DNA of 64,000 nucleotides from Paraburkholderia sp. (GTDB lineage Bacteria > Pseudomonadota > Gammaproteobacteria > Burkholderiales > Burkholderiaceae). Under the pieces are notes generated by a model that saw only the letters and a list, made by a program, of their open reading frames with translations, made no database searches and was not told the origin of the DNA. Location of the stretch: positions 62,001 through 126,000 of the forward strand of contig NZ_JAMXLH010000014.1 of NCBI RefSeq assembly GCF_024281035.1. The letters run 5' to 3'. Within the stretch, counting starts at the first letter, position 1. Every line of letters begins with the position of its first letter. This document shows positions 1 to 8,907 of the stretch, in pieces. The position numbers were made by a program, and so were the translations under genes.

Positions 1-797
1 CGAAACTGCTCGCGGGCGGACACAGCCTCTTGCCGATGATGAAGCTGCGCTTCGCGCAGCCCGATCATCTGATCGATCTCGGCAGGCTTGCCGAACTCAA
101 AGGCATCCGCGAAGAGAACGGCGCGCTGTGGATTGGCGCAATGACGACCGAAAACGAACTGATCTGGTCCGAACTGGTGCAAGCGTGTTGTCCGTTGCTC
201 GTCGAGGGCGCGAGGCAGATTGCCGATCCTCAGGTTCGTTATCGCGGCACGCTGGGCGGCGATCTTTCGCACGGCGATCCCGCCAACGACCATCCCGCGC
301 TGATGATCGCCCTCGATGCTTCATTCGTCCTGCAAGGCGCGGACGGCGAACGCGTCGTGCCTGCCGACGGTTTCTTTGTCGGCGCCTACGCGACGCTGCT
401 GTCCCCCGGGGAGATCATGACCGGCATCCGTATTCCCGTTCCCGCAGCCAACACCGGCTATTGCTACGCGAAGCTCAAGCGCAAGACCGGCGACTTCGCC
501 ACGGCTGCGGCTGCGGTGACGTTGCGCGTCGTGGGCGGCAACGTCGAGCACGTTCGCATTGCTCTGACGAATGTCGGCGACACCGTGCTTCGCGCGGTGG
601 ATGCCGAGCAGGCGATGACCGGCAGGCCATTCGACGCACGTGCGGTCGACGAAGCGGCCCGGCTCGCGATGGCGGCATGCAATCCAGCGCCCGATCTGCG
701 CGGCGACGCGGACTACAAGCGCGCGATGGCAGGCGAGATGACCCGCAGGGCGCTCAGTGTTTCATACGAGCGTGCGGTCGGCCCGGCACAACCCTGA
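1..797 (+). CDS. coxM: CO dehydrogenase medium (FAD) subunit CoxM, 5' partial
   Basis: This is the FAD-binding subunit of the molybdenum hydroxylase complex; it passes electrons from the 2Fe-2S subunit to the quinone pool. The reading frame is open from the window edge (first full codon at position 3), so the start lies outside. The first visible residues contain [13 protein letters not shown], the flavin pyrophosphate-binding loop found near residue 30 of this family, so only about 25 to 30 residues are missing. [14 protein letters not shown] is the second FAD contact loop. It is followed after 19 bases by coxS and coxL, giving the M-S-L order of cox operons. Family assignment is firm; the CO-specific role is taken from the CoxL motif downstream. 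Confidence 0.93.
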   Translation, partial: KLLAGGHSLLPMMKLRFAQPDHLIDLGRLAELKGIREENGALWIGAMTTENELIWSELVQACCPLLVEGARQIADPQVRYRGTLGGDLSHGDPANDHPALMIALDASFVLQGADGERVVPADGFFVGAYATLLSPGEIMTGIRIPVPAANTGYCYAKLKRKTGDFATAAAAVTLRVVGGNVEHVRIALTNVGDTVLRAVDAEQAMTGRPFDARAVDEAARLAMAACNPAPDLRGDADYKRAMAGEMTRRALSVSYERAVGPAQP

Positions 798-816
798 GCG
801 GCGAGGAGAACACAAA

Positions 817-1347
817 ATGGCCAGCAAGACGATGGTGTCGTTCACGCTCAATGGCGGCGAAGTCGATGTCGTCGTCGAGCCGCGGGAGCTGCTCATTCAC
901 ACGCTGCGCGAAAAATGCCGGCACACCGGGCCGCACATCGGCTGCGACACATCGCATTGCGGGGCATGCACGGTCGATTTCAACGGCATGTCCGTGAAAT
1001 CGTGCACGCTGTTGACCGTGCAGGCGCAAGGCGCGGATATCCGCACCGTCGAAGGGCTCGCGCAAGGCGGTGTATTGCACGCGCTGCAGGAGGGTTTCAT
1101 GCAGGAACACGGCCTGCAATGCGGCTTCTGCACACCGGGCATGTTGATGCGTGCGTACCGGCTGCTACAGGAGAATCCCGATCCGGATGAGGCGGAGATT
1201 CGCTACTGGATGGCCGGGAACCTGTGCCGCTGCACGGGTTATCAGAACATCGTGAAGGCCGTGCAATACGCGGCGCGCAAATTGCGCGGCGAAGCGGTCG
1301 AAAGCTCGCATCCGCTGATCGCGGCGGACGCGGTGCACGCGCAATGA
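817..1347 (+). CDS. coxS: CO dehydrogenase small (2Fe-2S) subunit CoxS
   Basis: The 176-residue iron-sulfur subunit carries two 2Fe-2S clusters that relay electrons from the molybdenum site in CoxL to FAD in CoxM. The plant-type ferredoxin cluster is seen as CDTSHCGAC followed by a fourth cysteine in VKSC, and the C-terminal four-helix cluster as CGFCTPGM and [10 protein letters not shown]. The start at 817 is preferred over an in-frame upstream codon at 757 because GAGGAG lies just ahead of it and the upstream codons fall inside coxM. The length matches the family (about 160 to 180 residues). Its last codons overlap a possible early start of coxL. Confidence 0.96.
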   Translation: MASKTMVSFTLNGGEVDVVVEPRELLIHTLREKCRHTGPHIGCDTSHCGACTVDFNGMSVKSCTLLTVQAQGADIRTVEGLAQGGVLHALQEGFMQEHGLQCGFCTPGMLMRAYRLLQENPDPDEAEIRYWMAGNLCRCTGYQNIVKAVQYAARKLRGEAVESSHPLIAADAVHAQ

Positions 1348-1364
1348 CCACCGGGAGAAACGTC

Positions 1365-3779
1365 ATGGGCGATCAAGACGCCAATCTCGACCGACTTGCG
1401 GCGCTGGAAGGCATGGGCTGCTCGCGCAAGCGCCGCGAGGATCCGCGTTTCATTCAGGGCAAGGGTACATACGTAGACGACATCGTCATGCCGGGCATGT
1501 TGTTCGGCGTGATGGTGCGCAGTCCATATGCGCATGCGCGCGTAAAGCGCATCGACAAATCGCGCGCGCTCGCGCATCCGGGCGTGCACGCGGTACTAAG
1601 CGCCGACGATCTGAAGCCGCTCAAGCTGCACTGGATGCCCACGCTTGCAGGCGATGTTCAGGCTGTGCTCGCCGATGAAAAAGTCTGCTTCCAGAATCAG
1701 GAGGTGGCGTTCGTCGTTGCCGACGACCGCTATGTCGCTGCCGATGCGGCCGAGCTGGTCGAAGTCGAATATGAGGAGTTGCCGGCGCTCGTCGATCCGA
1801 TGCGCTCGCTCGAACCCGATGCGCCCGTGATCCGCGAGGATATCCGTGACAAGAATACCGGCGCGCACGGTGCGCGCAGACATCCCAATCATATTTTCAC
1901 GTGGACGATGGGCGACCGCGACAAGACCGACCGCGTGTTCGAAAGCGCCGACGTCACGGTGAAGCAGGACATCCTGTATCCGCGCGTGCATCCCTGTCCG
2001 CTCGAAACATGCGGCTGCGTCGCATCGTACGACAAGGCGTGCGGCGATCTCACGGTCTACATCACATCGCAGGCGCCGCACGTCGTGCGTACGGTCGTCG
2101 GGCTTTTGTCTTCGATTCCGGAATCGAAAATCCGCATTATTTCGCCCGATATCGGCGGCGGTTTCGGCAACAAGGTGGGCGTGTATCCGGGCTACGTCAC
2201 CTCGATCGTTGCGTCGATCGTGCTCGGGCGTCCCGTGAAATGGATCGAGTCGCGCAGCGAAAACCTCTCCACCACCGCGTTCGCGCGCGACTATCACATG
2301 ACCGGCGAACTCGCCGCCGACAAGGATGGACACATCAAGGCATTGCGCGTGCATGCGGTGGCCGACCATGGCGCATTCGATGCGTGCGCCGATCCGACGA
2401 AATGGCCCGCCGGCATGTTTCATGTCTGCACGGGTTCGTACGCGATTCCGAATGCGTTCGTCTCGGTGGACGGTGTGTACACAAACAAATTTCCGGGCGG
2501 CGTCGCGTATCGCTGCTCGTTCCGCGTGACGGAGGCGGTGTACGTGATCGAGCGGATGATCGACGTGCTCGCGCAAAAACTCGGCATCGACAAGGCCGAG
2601 ATTCGTCTGCGCAACTTCATCCGCAAGGATCAGTTTCCGTACGCGACGCCGCTCGGCCTCGAATACGATTCCGGCGACTACGAGATCGCGTTCAGGAAAG
2701 TGCTCGCCGCGGTCGATTACGACGCGTTGCGCGCGGAGCAGGCGCGGCGCCGCGCCGATCCGGACGCGGAGTGGCTGATGGGCATCGGTGTCGTGAACTT
2801 TACGGAAATCGTCGGAGCGGGGCCGTCGAAGATGTGCGACATCCTCGGCGTCGGCATGTTCGACTCGTGTGAGATCCGCGTGCATCCGGACGGCTCGGCC
2901 ATCGCACGCATGGGCACGATCACGCAGGGCCAGGGGCACCAGACCACGTATGCGCAGATCATCGCCTCGGAGGCCGGTATTCCGGCGTCGCAGATCGCGG
3001 TCGAGGAAGGCGACACGTCCACCGCGCCATACGGGCTCGGCACGTACGGTTCACGTTCGACGCCGGTGGCAGGCGCGGCGGTCGCCCGCGCCTCGCGCAA
3101 GATTCGCGAGAAAGCGCGCAAGATCGCGGCGCACCTGCTCGAAGCGAGCCCCGACGACGTGGAGTTCGATCTGGACCGCTTCGTGCTGAAGGGCTCGCCG
3201 GATCAGTTCAAGACCGTGAAAGAGGTTGCCTGGGCCGCGTACAACAACGTGCCCGAAGGGATGGAAATGGGCCTTGAAGCGGTGGACTATTACGATCCGC
3301 CGAATTTCACATTCCCGTTTGGCGCGTACGTGTGTGTGCTCGACGTGAACCGCTACACCGGCGAGATTCACGTGCGGCGCTTCTATGCCCTCGACGACTG
3401 CGGCACGCGAATCAACCCGATGATCATCGAAGGGCAGATTCACGGCGGCCTGACCGAGGGCTTCGCAGTCGCGCTCGGCCAGGCGTTGCCTTACGACGAA
3501 TCGGGCAACCTGCTCGGTGCGACGCTGCTCGACTATTTCGTGCCGACGGCAATGGAAACGCCGCATTGGGAAACCGACTTCACCGTGACGCCGTCGCCGC
3601 ATCATCCGATCGGTGCGAAAGGTGTCGCCGAATCGCCGCACGTGGGCTCGATTCCGTGCTTCACGGCGGCCGTCGTCGATGCATTCGCGCATCTCGGCGT
3701 CACGCACATGGACATGCCGCACAGCGCGTTCCGCGTGTGGCAGCAATGCCGCGAACTCGGCTTGACGCGGCCGGTTTGA
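1365..3779 (+). CDS. coxL: Form I CO dehydrogenase large (Mo-Cu) subunit CoxL
   Basis: The 804-residue catalytic subunit oxidises CO with water to CO2 at a Cu-S-Mo site. The active-site loop reads AYRCSFR at residues 381 to 387, with Cys384 as the copper ligand. This is the signature of form I (true CO-oxidising) enzymes; form II homologues have AYRGAGR. The GAKGVAES motif near the C terminus supplies the catalytic glutamate. Length and cysteine position agree with the Oligotropha enzyme (809 residues, Cys388, from memory). The start at 1365 is chosen because GGGAG sits 9 bases upstream. An alternative ATG at 1344 overlaps the coxS stop as ATGA and would add seven residues. Confidence 0.96.
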   Translation: MGDQDANLDRLAALEGMGCSRKRREDPRFIQGKGTYVDDIVMPGMLFGVMVRSPYAHARVKRIDKSRALAHPGVHAVLSADDLKPLKLHWMPTLAGDVQAVLADEKVCFQNQEVAFVVADDRYVAADAAELVEVEYEELPALVDPMRSLEPDAPVIREDIRDKNTGAHGARRHPNHIFTWTMGDRDKTDRVFESADVTVKQDILYPRVHPCPLETCGCVASYDKACGDLTVYITSQAPHVVRTVVGLLSSIPESKIRIISPDIGGGFGNKVGVYPGYVTSIVASIVLGRPVKWIESRSENLSTTAFARDYHMTGELAADKDGHIKALRVHAVADHGAFDACADPTKWPAGMFHVCTGSYAIPNAFVSVDGVYTNKFPGGVAYRCSFRVTEAVYVIERMIDVLAQKLGIDKAEIRLRNFIRKDQFPYATPLGLEYDSGDYEIAFRKVLAAVDYDALRAEQARRRADPDAEWLMGIGVVNFTEIVGAGPSKMCDILGVGMFDSCEIRVHPDGSAIARMGTITQGQGHQTTYAQIIASEAGIPASQIAVEEGDTSTAPYGLGTYGSRSTPVAGAAVARASRKIREKARKIAAHLLEASPDDVEFDLDRFVLKGSPDQFKTVKEVAWAAYNNVPEGMEMGLEAVDYYDPPNFTFPFGAYVCVLDVNRYTGEIHVRRFYALDDCGTRINPMIIEGQIHGGLTEGFAVALGQALPYDESGNLLGATLLDYFVPTAMETPHWETDFTVTPSPHHPIGAKGVAESPHVGSIPCFTAAVVDAFAHLGVTHMDMPHSAFRVWQQCRELGLTRPV

Positions 3780-3809
3780 AACGATTGGCGACACGCGGGA
3801 GGGACGTGA

Positions 3810-4433
3810 ATGAAAGTCGTACTCGACAGGGCCTTCCCGCTTGCTGCGGGTGCGGACCTCGCCTGGCAATTGATGCAGGATATCGAAGCCGTGGCGGGTT
3901 GCATGCCGGGCGCGAAAATCACCGAGCGCGTTGACGATACGCATTACAAAGGCACGATCACGGTGAAGCTCGGACCCGTGACGATGGCGTTCAAGGGCGA
4001 CATTGAAGTGCTGGCGCTCGATGCCGCCACGCGCAGCCTGCATCTGCTTGGCAAGGGCACGGATTCGACCGGTAGCTCGGCGGCGACGATGGATCTCTCG
4101 GCCGCTGTGCAGCCCGAGGGAGAGACCTCCACGCTCGCGGGCAAGAGCGAGGTCACGATGAGCGGCAAGGCGGCTGCAATCGGCGGCAGGCTCATGGGGC
4201 CGGTGTCGGAGCAACTGCTCAAGCAGTTCGTCGCGAACTTCGCGGCGCGGCTCGACGCGATGAAGGCGCAGCAACCTACGGTAGGCGCGACGGATGCGAA
4301 TGCATCGACCGCACCGGCTGCACAAGCGGCACCGCCCGCACAACCCGCCGAACTCAACGGCTTCGCGTTCTTTTGGGCGATGATTCGCGACTGGCTGCGC
4401 GGGCGTTTCTCGCACAAGGCGCCCGGACGTTGA
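3810..4433 (+). CDS. coxG: CoxG, SRPBCC-fold membrane-recruitment protein of CO dehydrogenase
   Basis: A 207-residue protein with an N-terminal START/SRPBCC hydrophobic-pocket domain (about residues 1 to 150), recognised from the start VVLDRAFPLAAGADLAWQLMQDIEAVAGCMPGA typical of CoxG (shown here in words: a pocket domain followed by a CMPGA loop). An Ala/Pro-rich linker leads to a C-terminal amphipathic aromatic helix (FAFFWAMIRDWLRGRF) suited to membrane contact. CoxG family proteins tether CO dehydrogenase to the membrane and have been linked to quinone delivery. GGGAGG lies just upstream of the ATG. It sits between coxL and coxD, whereas in Oligotropha coxG lies after coxF, so the gene order is rearranged here. 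Confidence 0.9.
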   Translation: MKVVLDRAFPLAAGADLAWQLMQDIEAVAGCMPGAKITERVDDTHYKGTITVKLGPVTMAFKGDIEVLALDAATRSLHLLGKGTDSTGSSAATMDLSAAVQPEGETSTLAGKSEVTMSGKAAAIGGRLMGPVSEQLLKQFVANFAARLDAMKAQQPTVGATDANASTAPAAQAAPPAQPAELNGFAFFWAMIRDWLRGRFSHKAPGR

Positions 4434-4441
4434 GTCGCATC

Positions 4442-5338
4442 ATGGCGCCGACCGACCGCATGCCTGATGTCGTCACCCTGCAGGCGAGGCTCGCGAATCA
4501 CGGCTTTATCGCCGAGTGCAGTTTTGCAGCCGCGCTGCTCTTGACGATGGAAATGCGCCGCCCGCTGCTGCTGGAGGGCGAGGCGGGCGTCGGTAAAACC
4601 GAAGTGGCGAAAGCGCTTGCCCGCTTGCTCGATGCGCCGCTGATCCGGCTGCAATGCTACGAGGGGCTCGACGCGCACGCGGCGCTTTACGAGTGGAACT
4701 ACGCGCATCAACTGCTGGCGATCAAGCTGTTCGAGCAAGACGCGCGGCCGCTGCGCGACAAGGAGCAGGACATTTTCTCGGAGCGTTATTTGCTCAAGCG
4801 CCCGCTGCTCGAAGCGATTACGACAACGCCCGCGCCCGTGTTGCTGATCGACGAAATCGACCGTACCGACGAAGCCTTCGAAGCCTATCTGCTCGAACTG
4901 CTTTCGGATTTCCAGATCTCGATTCCCGAACTCGGCGTGATCCAGGCGACCGAACGGCCCTACGTGATCCTCACCTCGAACGGCACCCGCGAAATCTCGG
5001 ATGCGCTGCGCCGCCGCTGCCTCTATCAATACGTCGACTATCCGTCGTTTCAGCGCGAACTGATGATTGTGCGCATCCGCGTCCCGGAAGCGCCCGAAGC
5101 GCTCGCGCGCCAGGTCGTCGAATTCGTTCACGCGGTGCGGCAGATGGCGTTGCACCGCAAGCCTGGGCTCGCCGAGACGCTCGACTGGGTGGCGGCACTG
5201 CTGCGCCTTGGCGTGAGCGCGCTCGATGAGGACGGCATCGAGCGCGTCATGGATTCCCTCGCCGCACTCGTGAAGACGCGCGAGGATCAGGCCGGGCTCA
5301 CGCGGCCTGTCGTCGAAAAGCTGGTGGCATCATGCTGA
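4442..5338 (+). CDS. coxD: MoxR-type AAA+ ATPase CoxD
   Basis: A 298-residue AAA+ chaperone of the MoxR family that, with the VWA protein CoxE, matures the Cu-S-Mo centre of CO dehydrogenase by ATP-driven remodelling. Walker A is GEAGVGKT (residues 46 to 53), Walker B is LLIDEID (about 136 to 142), and an arginine-rich sensor region follows (EISDALRRRC). The start at 4442, nine bases after the coxG stop, removes 23 poorly conserved upstream codons that overlap coxG; a second ATG at 4460 is possible. The 3' end overlaps coxE by seven bases, so the two partners are translationally coupled. Confidence 0.93.
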   Translation: MAPTDRMPDVVTLQARLANHGFIAECSFAAALLLTMEMRRPLLLEGEAGVGKTEVAKALARLLDAPLIRLQCYEGLDAHAALYEWNYAHQLLAIKLFEQDARPLRDKEQDIFSERYLLKRPLLEAITTTPAPVLLIDEIDRTDEAFEAYLLELLSDFQISIPELGVIQATERPYVILTSNGTREISDALRRRCLYQYVDYPSFQRELMIVRIRVPEAPEALARQVVEFVHAVRQMALHRKPGLAETLDWVAALLRLGVSALDEDGIERVMDSLAALVKTREDQAGLTRPVVEKLVASC

Positions 5339-6531
5339 GCAGTCACGACCGCGTTGCTGCTCAAACGCACGCTCCCGATCTCGCCGATGCGCTCCTCAAG
5401 CGTTATGCCGGCTTCGCGGGATGGTTGCGCGCGAACGCATTTTGCGTGACGAGCGCCGACGTTGCCGATTCGATGGAGATCGCCCGGCGCATGGGCCAGT
5501 TCGACCGCGATCTGCTGCGCTGGAATCTGCGTGCGCTGCTGTGTTCGCGTGCGCAGGACTGGCGGCGGTTCGACGATCTGTTCGACGCGTACTTCCGTGC
5601 GCCGAACCGGCACGAACTGGCTGAAGTCCGTGCGGGCGGCGCCGGGCCGCTCACGCGCGACGAAACAGGGCGCACGCCGCCCGACGCGAGCGAGGGCACG
5701 CCGGTCTCGCTCGCGGGACGCGGCAGCGCACCGGGCGAGGGCGCGACGGCTGACGAAGGCGCCACGCAGGCCGATTCGCTCGCGCTCGCGGACTTCCGCC
5801 ATCTGAACGATCGCAGCGAGCTGTTCGCCATCGATGCCGCGATCCGCCGCTTCGCGCGACGCCTGCGCGGCATCGAAACGCGCCGCGAGCAGCGTGCGAA
5901 CGAAGGACGCGTCATCGACTTGCGCTGGACGATCCGCCGCAGCGTATCGCGCGGCGGCCTGCCGATCGACATCGGCTGGCGGCGCAAGCGGCGGCAGCGC
6001 CCACGCATCGTGCTGATGCTCGACGTGAGCCGCTCGATGAGCCTCTACAGCTTCTTCCTGCTGCGGCTTGCGCGTGTGCTCGGCGAGCACTTGCCCGACG
6101 TGCACAGCTTCGTCTTCCATACGCGGCTTGTCCGCGTCGACGCGGCGCTGCGCGACCCCGATCCCCGGCGCGCGCAGGAACGCCTGCATCTGATTTCCGA
6201 AGGCTGGGCTGGCGGCACGCGCATCGGCGAGAGCCTCGCCGCGTTCAACCAGCTCTACGCGCCGCGCTTGCTGCATGCGCGCACGGCGGTCGTGATCGTC
6301 AGCGATGGATACGATGCGGGCGACCCGGCGCTGCTCGGCGAATCGCTTGCGGCAATCCGGCGGCGCTGCCATTCGCTGGTATGGCTCAATCCGCTCGCCG
6401 GACGCCCGGGGTTCGCGCCGGTCAGCGCGGGCATGCAGGCGGCGCTGCCGCACCTCGATCTGTTCGCAGGCGTGCGCGATCTTGCGAGCCTCGAACGCGT
6501 GTTTCCTCACATTCTCGGTGCGCTGCAATGA
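5332..6531 (+). CDS. coxE: VWA-domain protein CoxE
   Basis: A 399-residue protein with a C-terminal von Willebrand factor A domain. Its MIDAS metal site begins DVSRSMS at about residue 231, and a later VIVSDGYD segment supplies the third metal loop. CoxE proteins partner the CoxD AAA+ ATPase in copper-sulfur insertion into CoxL. Residues 105 to 160 form a low-complexity linker rich in Gly, Ala and Glu. It overlaps coxD at the 5' end and coxF at the 3' end (ATGA), which supports one transcript through the whole cluster. Confidence 0.92.
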   Translation: MLSSHDRVAAQTHAPDLADALLKRYAGFAGWLRANAFCVTSADVADSMEIARRMGQFDRDLLRWNLRALLCSRAQDWRRFDDLFDAYFRAPNRHELAEVRAGGAGPLTRDETGRTPPDASEGTPVSLAGRGSAPGEGATADEGATQADSLALADFRHLNDRSELFAIDAAIRRFARRLRGIETRREQRANEGRVIDLRWTIRRSVSRGGLPIDIGWRRKRRQRPRIVLMLDVSRSMSLYSFFLLRLARVLGEHLPDVHSFVFHTRLVRVDAALRDPDPRRAQERLHLISEGWAGGTRIGESLAAFNQLYAPRLLHARTAVVIVSDGYDAGDPALLGESLAAIRRRCHSLVWLNPLAGRPGFAPVSAGMQAALPHLDLFAGVRDLASLERVFPHILGALQ

Positions 6532-7577
6532 ATGCCGACACGACCGAAACCGTCACGAGCACAGCAGACCTGCTGATGTTCGAACAGCAACTGATCGCTG
6601 CGGGCGCACCGTTCGCCGTCGCGACCGTGATCCGCGTCTCGCCGCCGACTTCGACGCAGGTCGGTGCGCAAGCGCTCGTGGAAGGCAACGGGACCTTGCA
6701 TGGCTGGATCGGCGGCGGCTGTTCGCAGGCGATCGTGATCGAGGCCGCACGCCAGGCGATGCGCGCCGGTCAACCGAGGCGCGTGCGCATCAGCAACGAG
6801 CCCTCCGTGCACGATCCCGATGTCGAAGCGCACGCGATGCCGTGCGCGAGCAACGGCGCGATGGAGTTGTTCATCCAGCCGACCGTTCCGGCGCCGCTCG
6901 TGGTCGTGTTCGGTGCGACGCCCGCTGCGCAAGAGGCCTGCGTGCTCGCGCAACGCGTGGGCTTTCGCACGTGCGTTGCCGCCGACATCGCGCGTGAGCG
7001 TGAGGGCGTGTCGCGCTACGACGCCGCGGCGCTCGATCGGGCGGGCGCGTCGTTCGCCCTGATCGCGACACAAGGCGACGGCGACGAGGATGCGCTCGAA
7101 GCGGCCTTGCGCAGCGGCGCAGCGGCGGTGCTCCTCGTCGCGAGCCGCCGCAAGGCCGGGCGGCTGAGCGAGACGATGCGCCTGCGCGGTATCGACGACG
7201 CAAGACTGGCCGCGCTGCATGCGCCAGCGGGCCCGGCGATTCACGCGCACACGCCGCAGGAGATTGCGCTTGGCGCGGTGGCCGGGCTTGTTGCGTTGCG
7301 GCACGAACTGGCGCAAGCCGCGGCGCTCGCGCGGCAAGGCGAGGTCGCCACGGAAGCCGTGCCGCCGCTGCCGCCGTGCGAGGCAATGGGTGCGACCGGA
7401 GCCGATGCGGGCCGCTACGTCAATCCCGTGTGCGGCATGAGCATCGAGATCGCGAAGGCATTGCATGTGGTCGAGTATGGCGGTCAAAAGGTCTATTTCT
7501 GCTGCGACTGCTGCAAGGCTGAATTCGAGCGTGCGCCCGAGCGCTACCTCGCTGCCGCGTCGCAACGTTCCGATTAA
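6528..7577 (+). CDS. coxF: XdhC/CoxF family Mo-hydroxylase maturation factor with C-terminal YHS domain
   Basis: A 349-residue protein. Residues 10 to 80 match the XdhC/CoxI N-terminal domain (IRVSPPTSTQVGAQALV, then WIGGGCSQ), and the middle is a Rossmann-like region (VVVFGATPAAQEAC). This family handles or sulfurates molybdenum cofactor before insertion into hydroxylases such as CoxL. The last 50 residues (from about 297) form a YHS-type metal-binding module: NPVCGM, VVEYGGQKVYFCCDCC, then FERAPERYL. That module may bind copper or another soft metal, which would suit a Mo-Cu enzyme; this is inference. The start overlaps the coxE stop (ATGA). coxI is the alternative symbol, as both are XdhC-like. 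Confidence 0.85.
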   Translation: MNADTTETVTSTADLLMFEQQLIAAGAPFAVATVIRVSPPTSTQVGAQALVEGNGTLHGWIGGGCSQAIVIEAARQAMRAGQPRRVRISNEPSVHDPDVEAHAMPCASNGAMELFIQPTVPAPLVVVFGATPAAQEACVLAQRVGFRTCVAADIAREREGVSRYDAAALDRAGASFALIATQGDGDEDALEAALRSGAAAVLLVASRRKAGRLSETMRLRGIDDARLAALHAPAGPAIHAHTPQEIALGAVAGLVALRHELAQAAALARQGEVATEAVPPLPPCEAMGATGADAGRYVNPVCGMSIEIAKALHVVEYGGQKVYFCCDCCKAEFERAPERYLAAASQRSD

Positions 7578-7603
7578 CGACATGAGCGGGGCCGATAAAA
7601 ATA

Positions 7604-8221
7604 ATGGATAGCCTGGTGTTTTCAGCTGTCGTTCTGGCCGCGGGTTTTTCCTCGCGCATGGAAGGCCGCCACAAGCTGTTGCTGCCTCTGGGCGGCGAGC
7701 CGGCGGTGCGGCGCGTCGTTCGCGCTATCGTCGCCGCACAACCGCAGGAAGTCGTGGTGGTGACCGGATTCAACGCGCCCGCCGTATGCGAGGCGCTGGA
7801 CGGCCTCGATGTGCGCTTCCAGAACAACGCGCGCTACTGCGAAGGGCAGATGACTTCGGTGGCGACCGGCGTGGGCGCGCTGCGGGAACCGTGCGATGCG
7901 GTGATGATCTGCCTTGCCGACCAGGTGCTGATCGAGACCGCCGATTATCGGGAACTGGTCAAGGCCTTTGCCTTGCTGCCGTACGGTTCGATCCTGGTGC
8001 CGATGTTCAGGGGCGCGCGCGGTAATCCGGTTATTTTCGCGGCGAGCTACGCAGCGGAGGTCGTGAGCGGCGATTTGAATCCCGGTTGCCGCAAGCTGAT
8101 CGCCGAACATGGCGACAAAGTCTCTATCTATGAGGCGTCCGATGACCGCTTCTGCGCGGACATGGATACGCCCGCCGATTACGCGCGCATGGTGGCGCGG
8201 ATCGGATCCGATGCGGGCTAA
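7604..8221 (+). CDS. MobA-like / MocA-type molybdenum cofactor nucleotidyltransferase
   Basis: A 205-residue nucleotidyltransferase with the family signature LAAGFSSRMEGRHKLLLPLGG-like start (residues 9 to 28) and a metal-binding region MICLADQVL at about residue 100. MocA enzymes attach CMP to molybdopterin to form the dinucleotide cofactor used by xanthine-oxidase-type hydroxylases such as CO dehydrogenase. It follows coxF by 26 bases on the same strand, so it most likely serves the CoxMSL enzyme. No clear ribosome-binding site precedes the ATG. The MobA-like enzyme that makes the GMP form is less likely in this setting. Confidence 0.85.
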   Translation: MDSLVFSAVVLAAGFSSRMEGRHKLLLPLGGEPAVRRVVRAIVAAQPQEVVVVTGFNAPAVCEALDGLDVRFQNNARYCEGQMTSVATGVGALREPCDAVMICLADQVLIETADYRELVKAFALLPYGSILVPMFRGARGNPVIFAASYAAEVVSGDLNPGCRKLIAEHGDKVSIYEASDDRFCADMDTPADYARMVARIGSDAG

Positions 8222-8601
8222 TCGATGTGCGCGGGCGCGACGCCCGTCGTGCCCGTCAGTAAGAAGACGCCTCAAGCCACAGGTTGATCCCGATGGTGTC
8301 GTTGCGAACGCAATTGACGCCGGTCATGCCCGATTCGCCGTGGCGTGAAAGATCGCGGGCGATATTTGGCCGCATTTCAGCCGGAAAGCGGAATCGGCGC
8401 TCGTCCCGGTGCGTTTATGACCATACAGTCAGGAGGGAATGTGTAATTTGTGTGGCGCAACGGGCGACATATCCTCATTTAGATGCATGCCGCCATGACG
8501 AACGTCAATATATGCACGCGCAATCCGCTGCGCAAACGGCGTTTCCAGGGAAGAATGCCGAAAAAACTACCATCTTGATCATGCTTTACGGACCAAAAGA
8601 C
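8222..8601. other. Intergenic stretch after the cox cluster
   Basis: About 380 bases hold no gene I can defend. A small hairpin (GGGCG-CGA-CGCCC, about 8231 to 8243) lies just after the nucleotidyltransferase stop but has no T run. The downstream small ORF can be extended in frame as far back as 8284; the added codons look like random high-GC sequence and are not taken as coding. Confidence 0.4.
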
Positions 8602-8835
8602 ATGTCACTCAAACCGCCTTTGGAACCAGACGATCTCCCGCTCGTATGCACGGGTTACAGCGATATGGACGCGAAGCGGATGATGCAGAATGTCGCGGGC
8701 GCGCTTGCCGCAGTCGCCGTGGCAGTCGTCGTGGCTTCGGGGCCGCTCGTCGTCGCAACGGGCGCGCCGCTTTTTGCAGGCTTTTTCGCTGCTAAAGGCG
8801 TCGGGACGATCTGGGGCTGGCTCGACGATCTTTGA
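8602..8835 (+). CDS. Small hydrophobic membrane protein of unknown function
   Basis: A 77-residue product. A polar N terminus (SLKPPLEPDDLPLVCTGYSDMDAKRM) is followed by two hydrophobic stretches, rich in Ala and Val then Gly and Phe, that could form one or two membrane helices, ending in WGWLDDL. The start is uncertain: ATG 8581 would add seven residues, and neither start has a strong ribosome-binding site. I do not recognise the family. It is convergent with the methyltransferase gene on the minus strand. Confidence 0.45.
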   Translation: MSLKPPLEPDDLPLVCTGYSDMDAKRMMQNVAGALAAVAVAVVVASGPLVVATGAPLFAGFFAAKGVGTIWGWLDDL

Positions 8836-8907
8836 GGCTCTTCAGGCCGAGGATTTCGGCGATGCACCGGACGCCTCGCGCATCGCCGGAATCGACAGCC
8901 GGAAATA

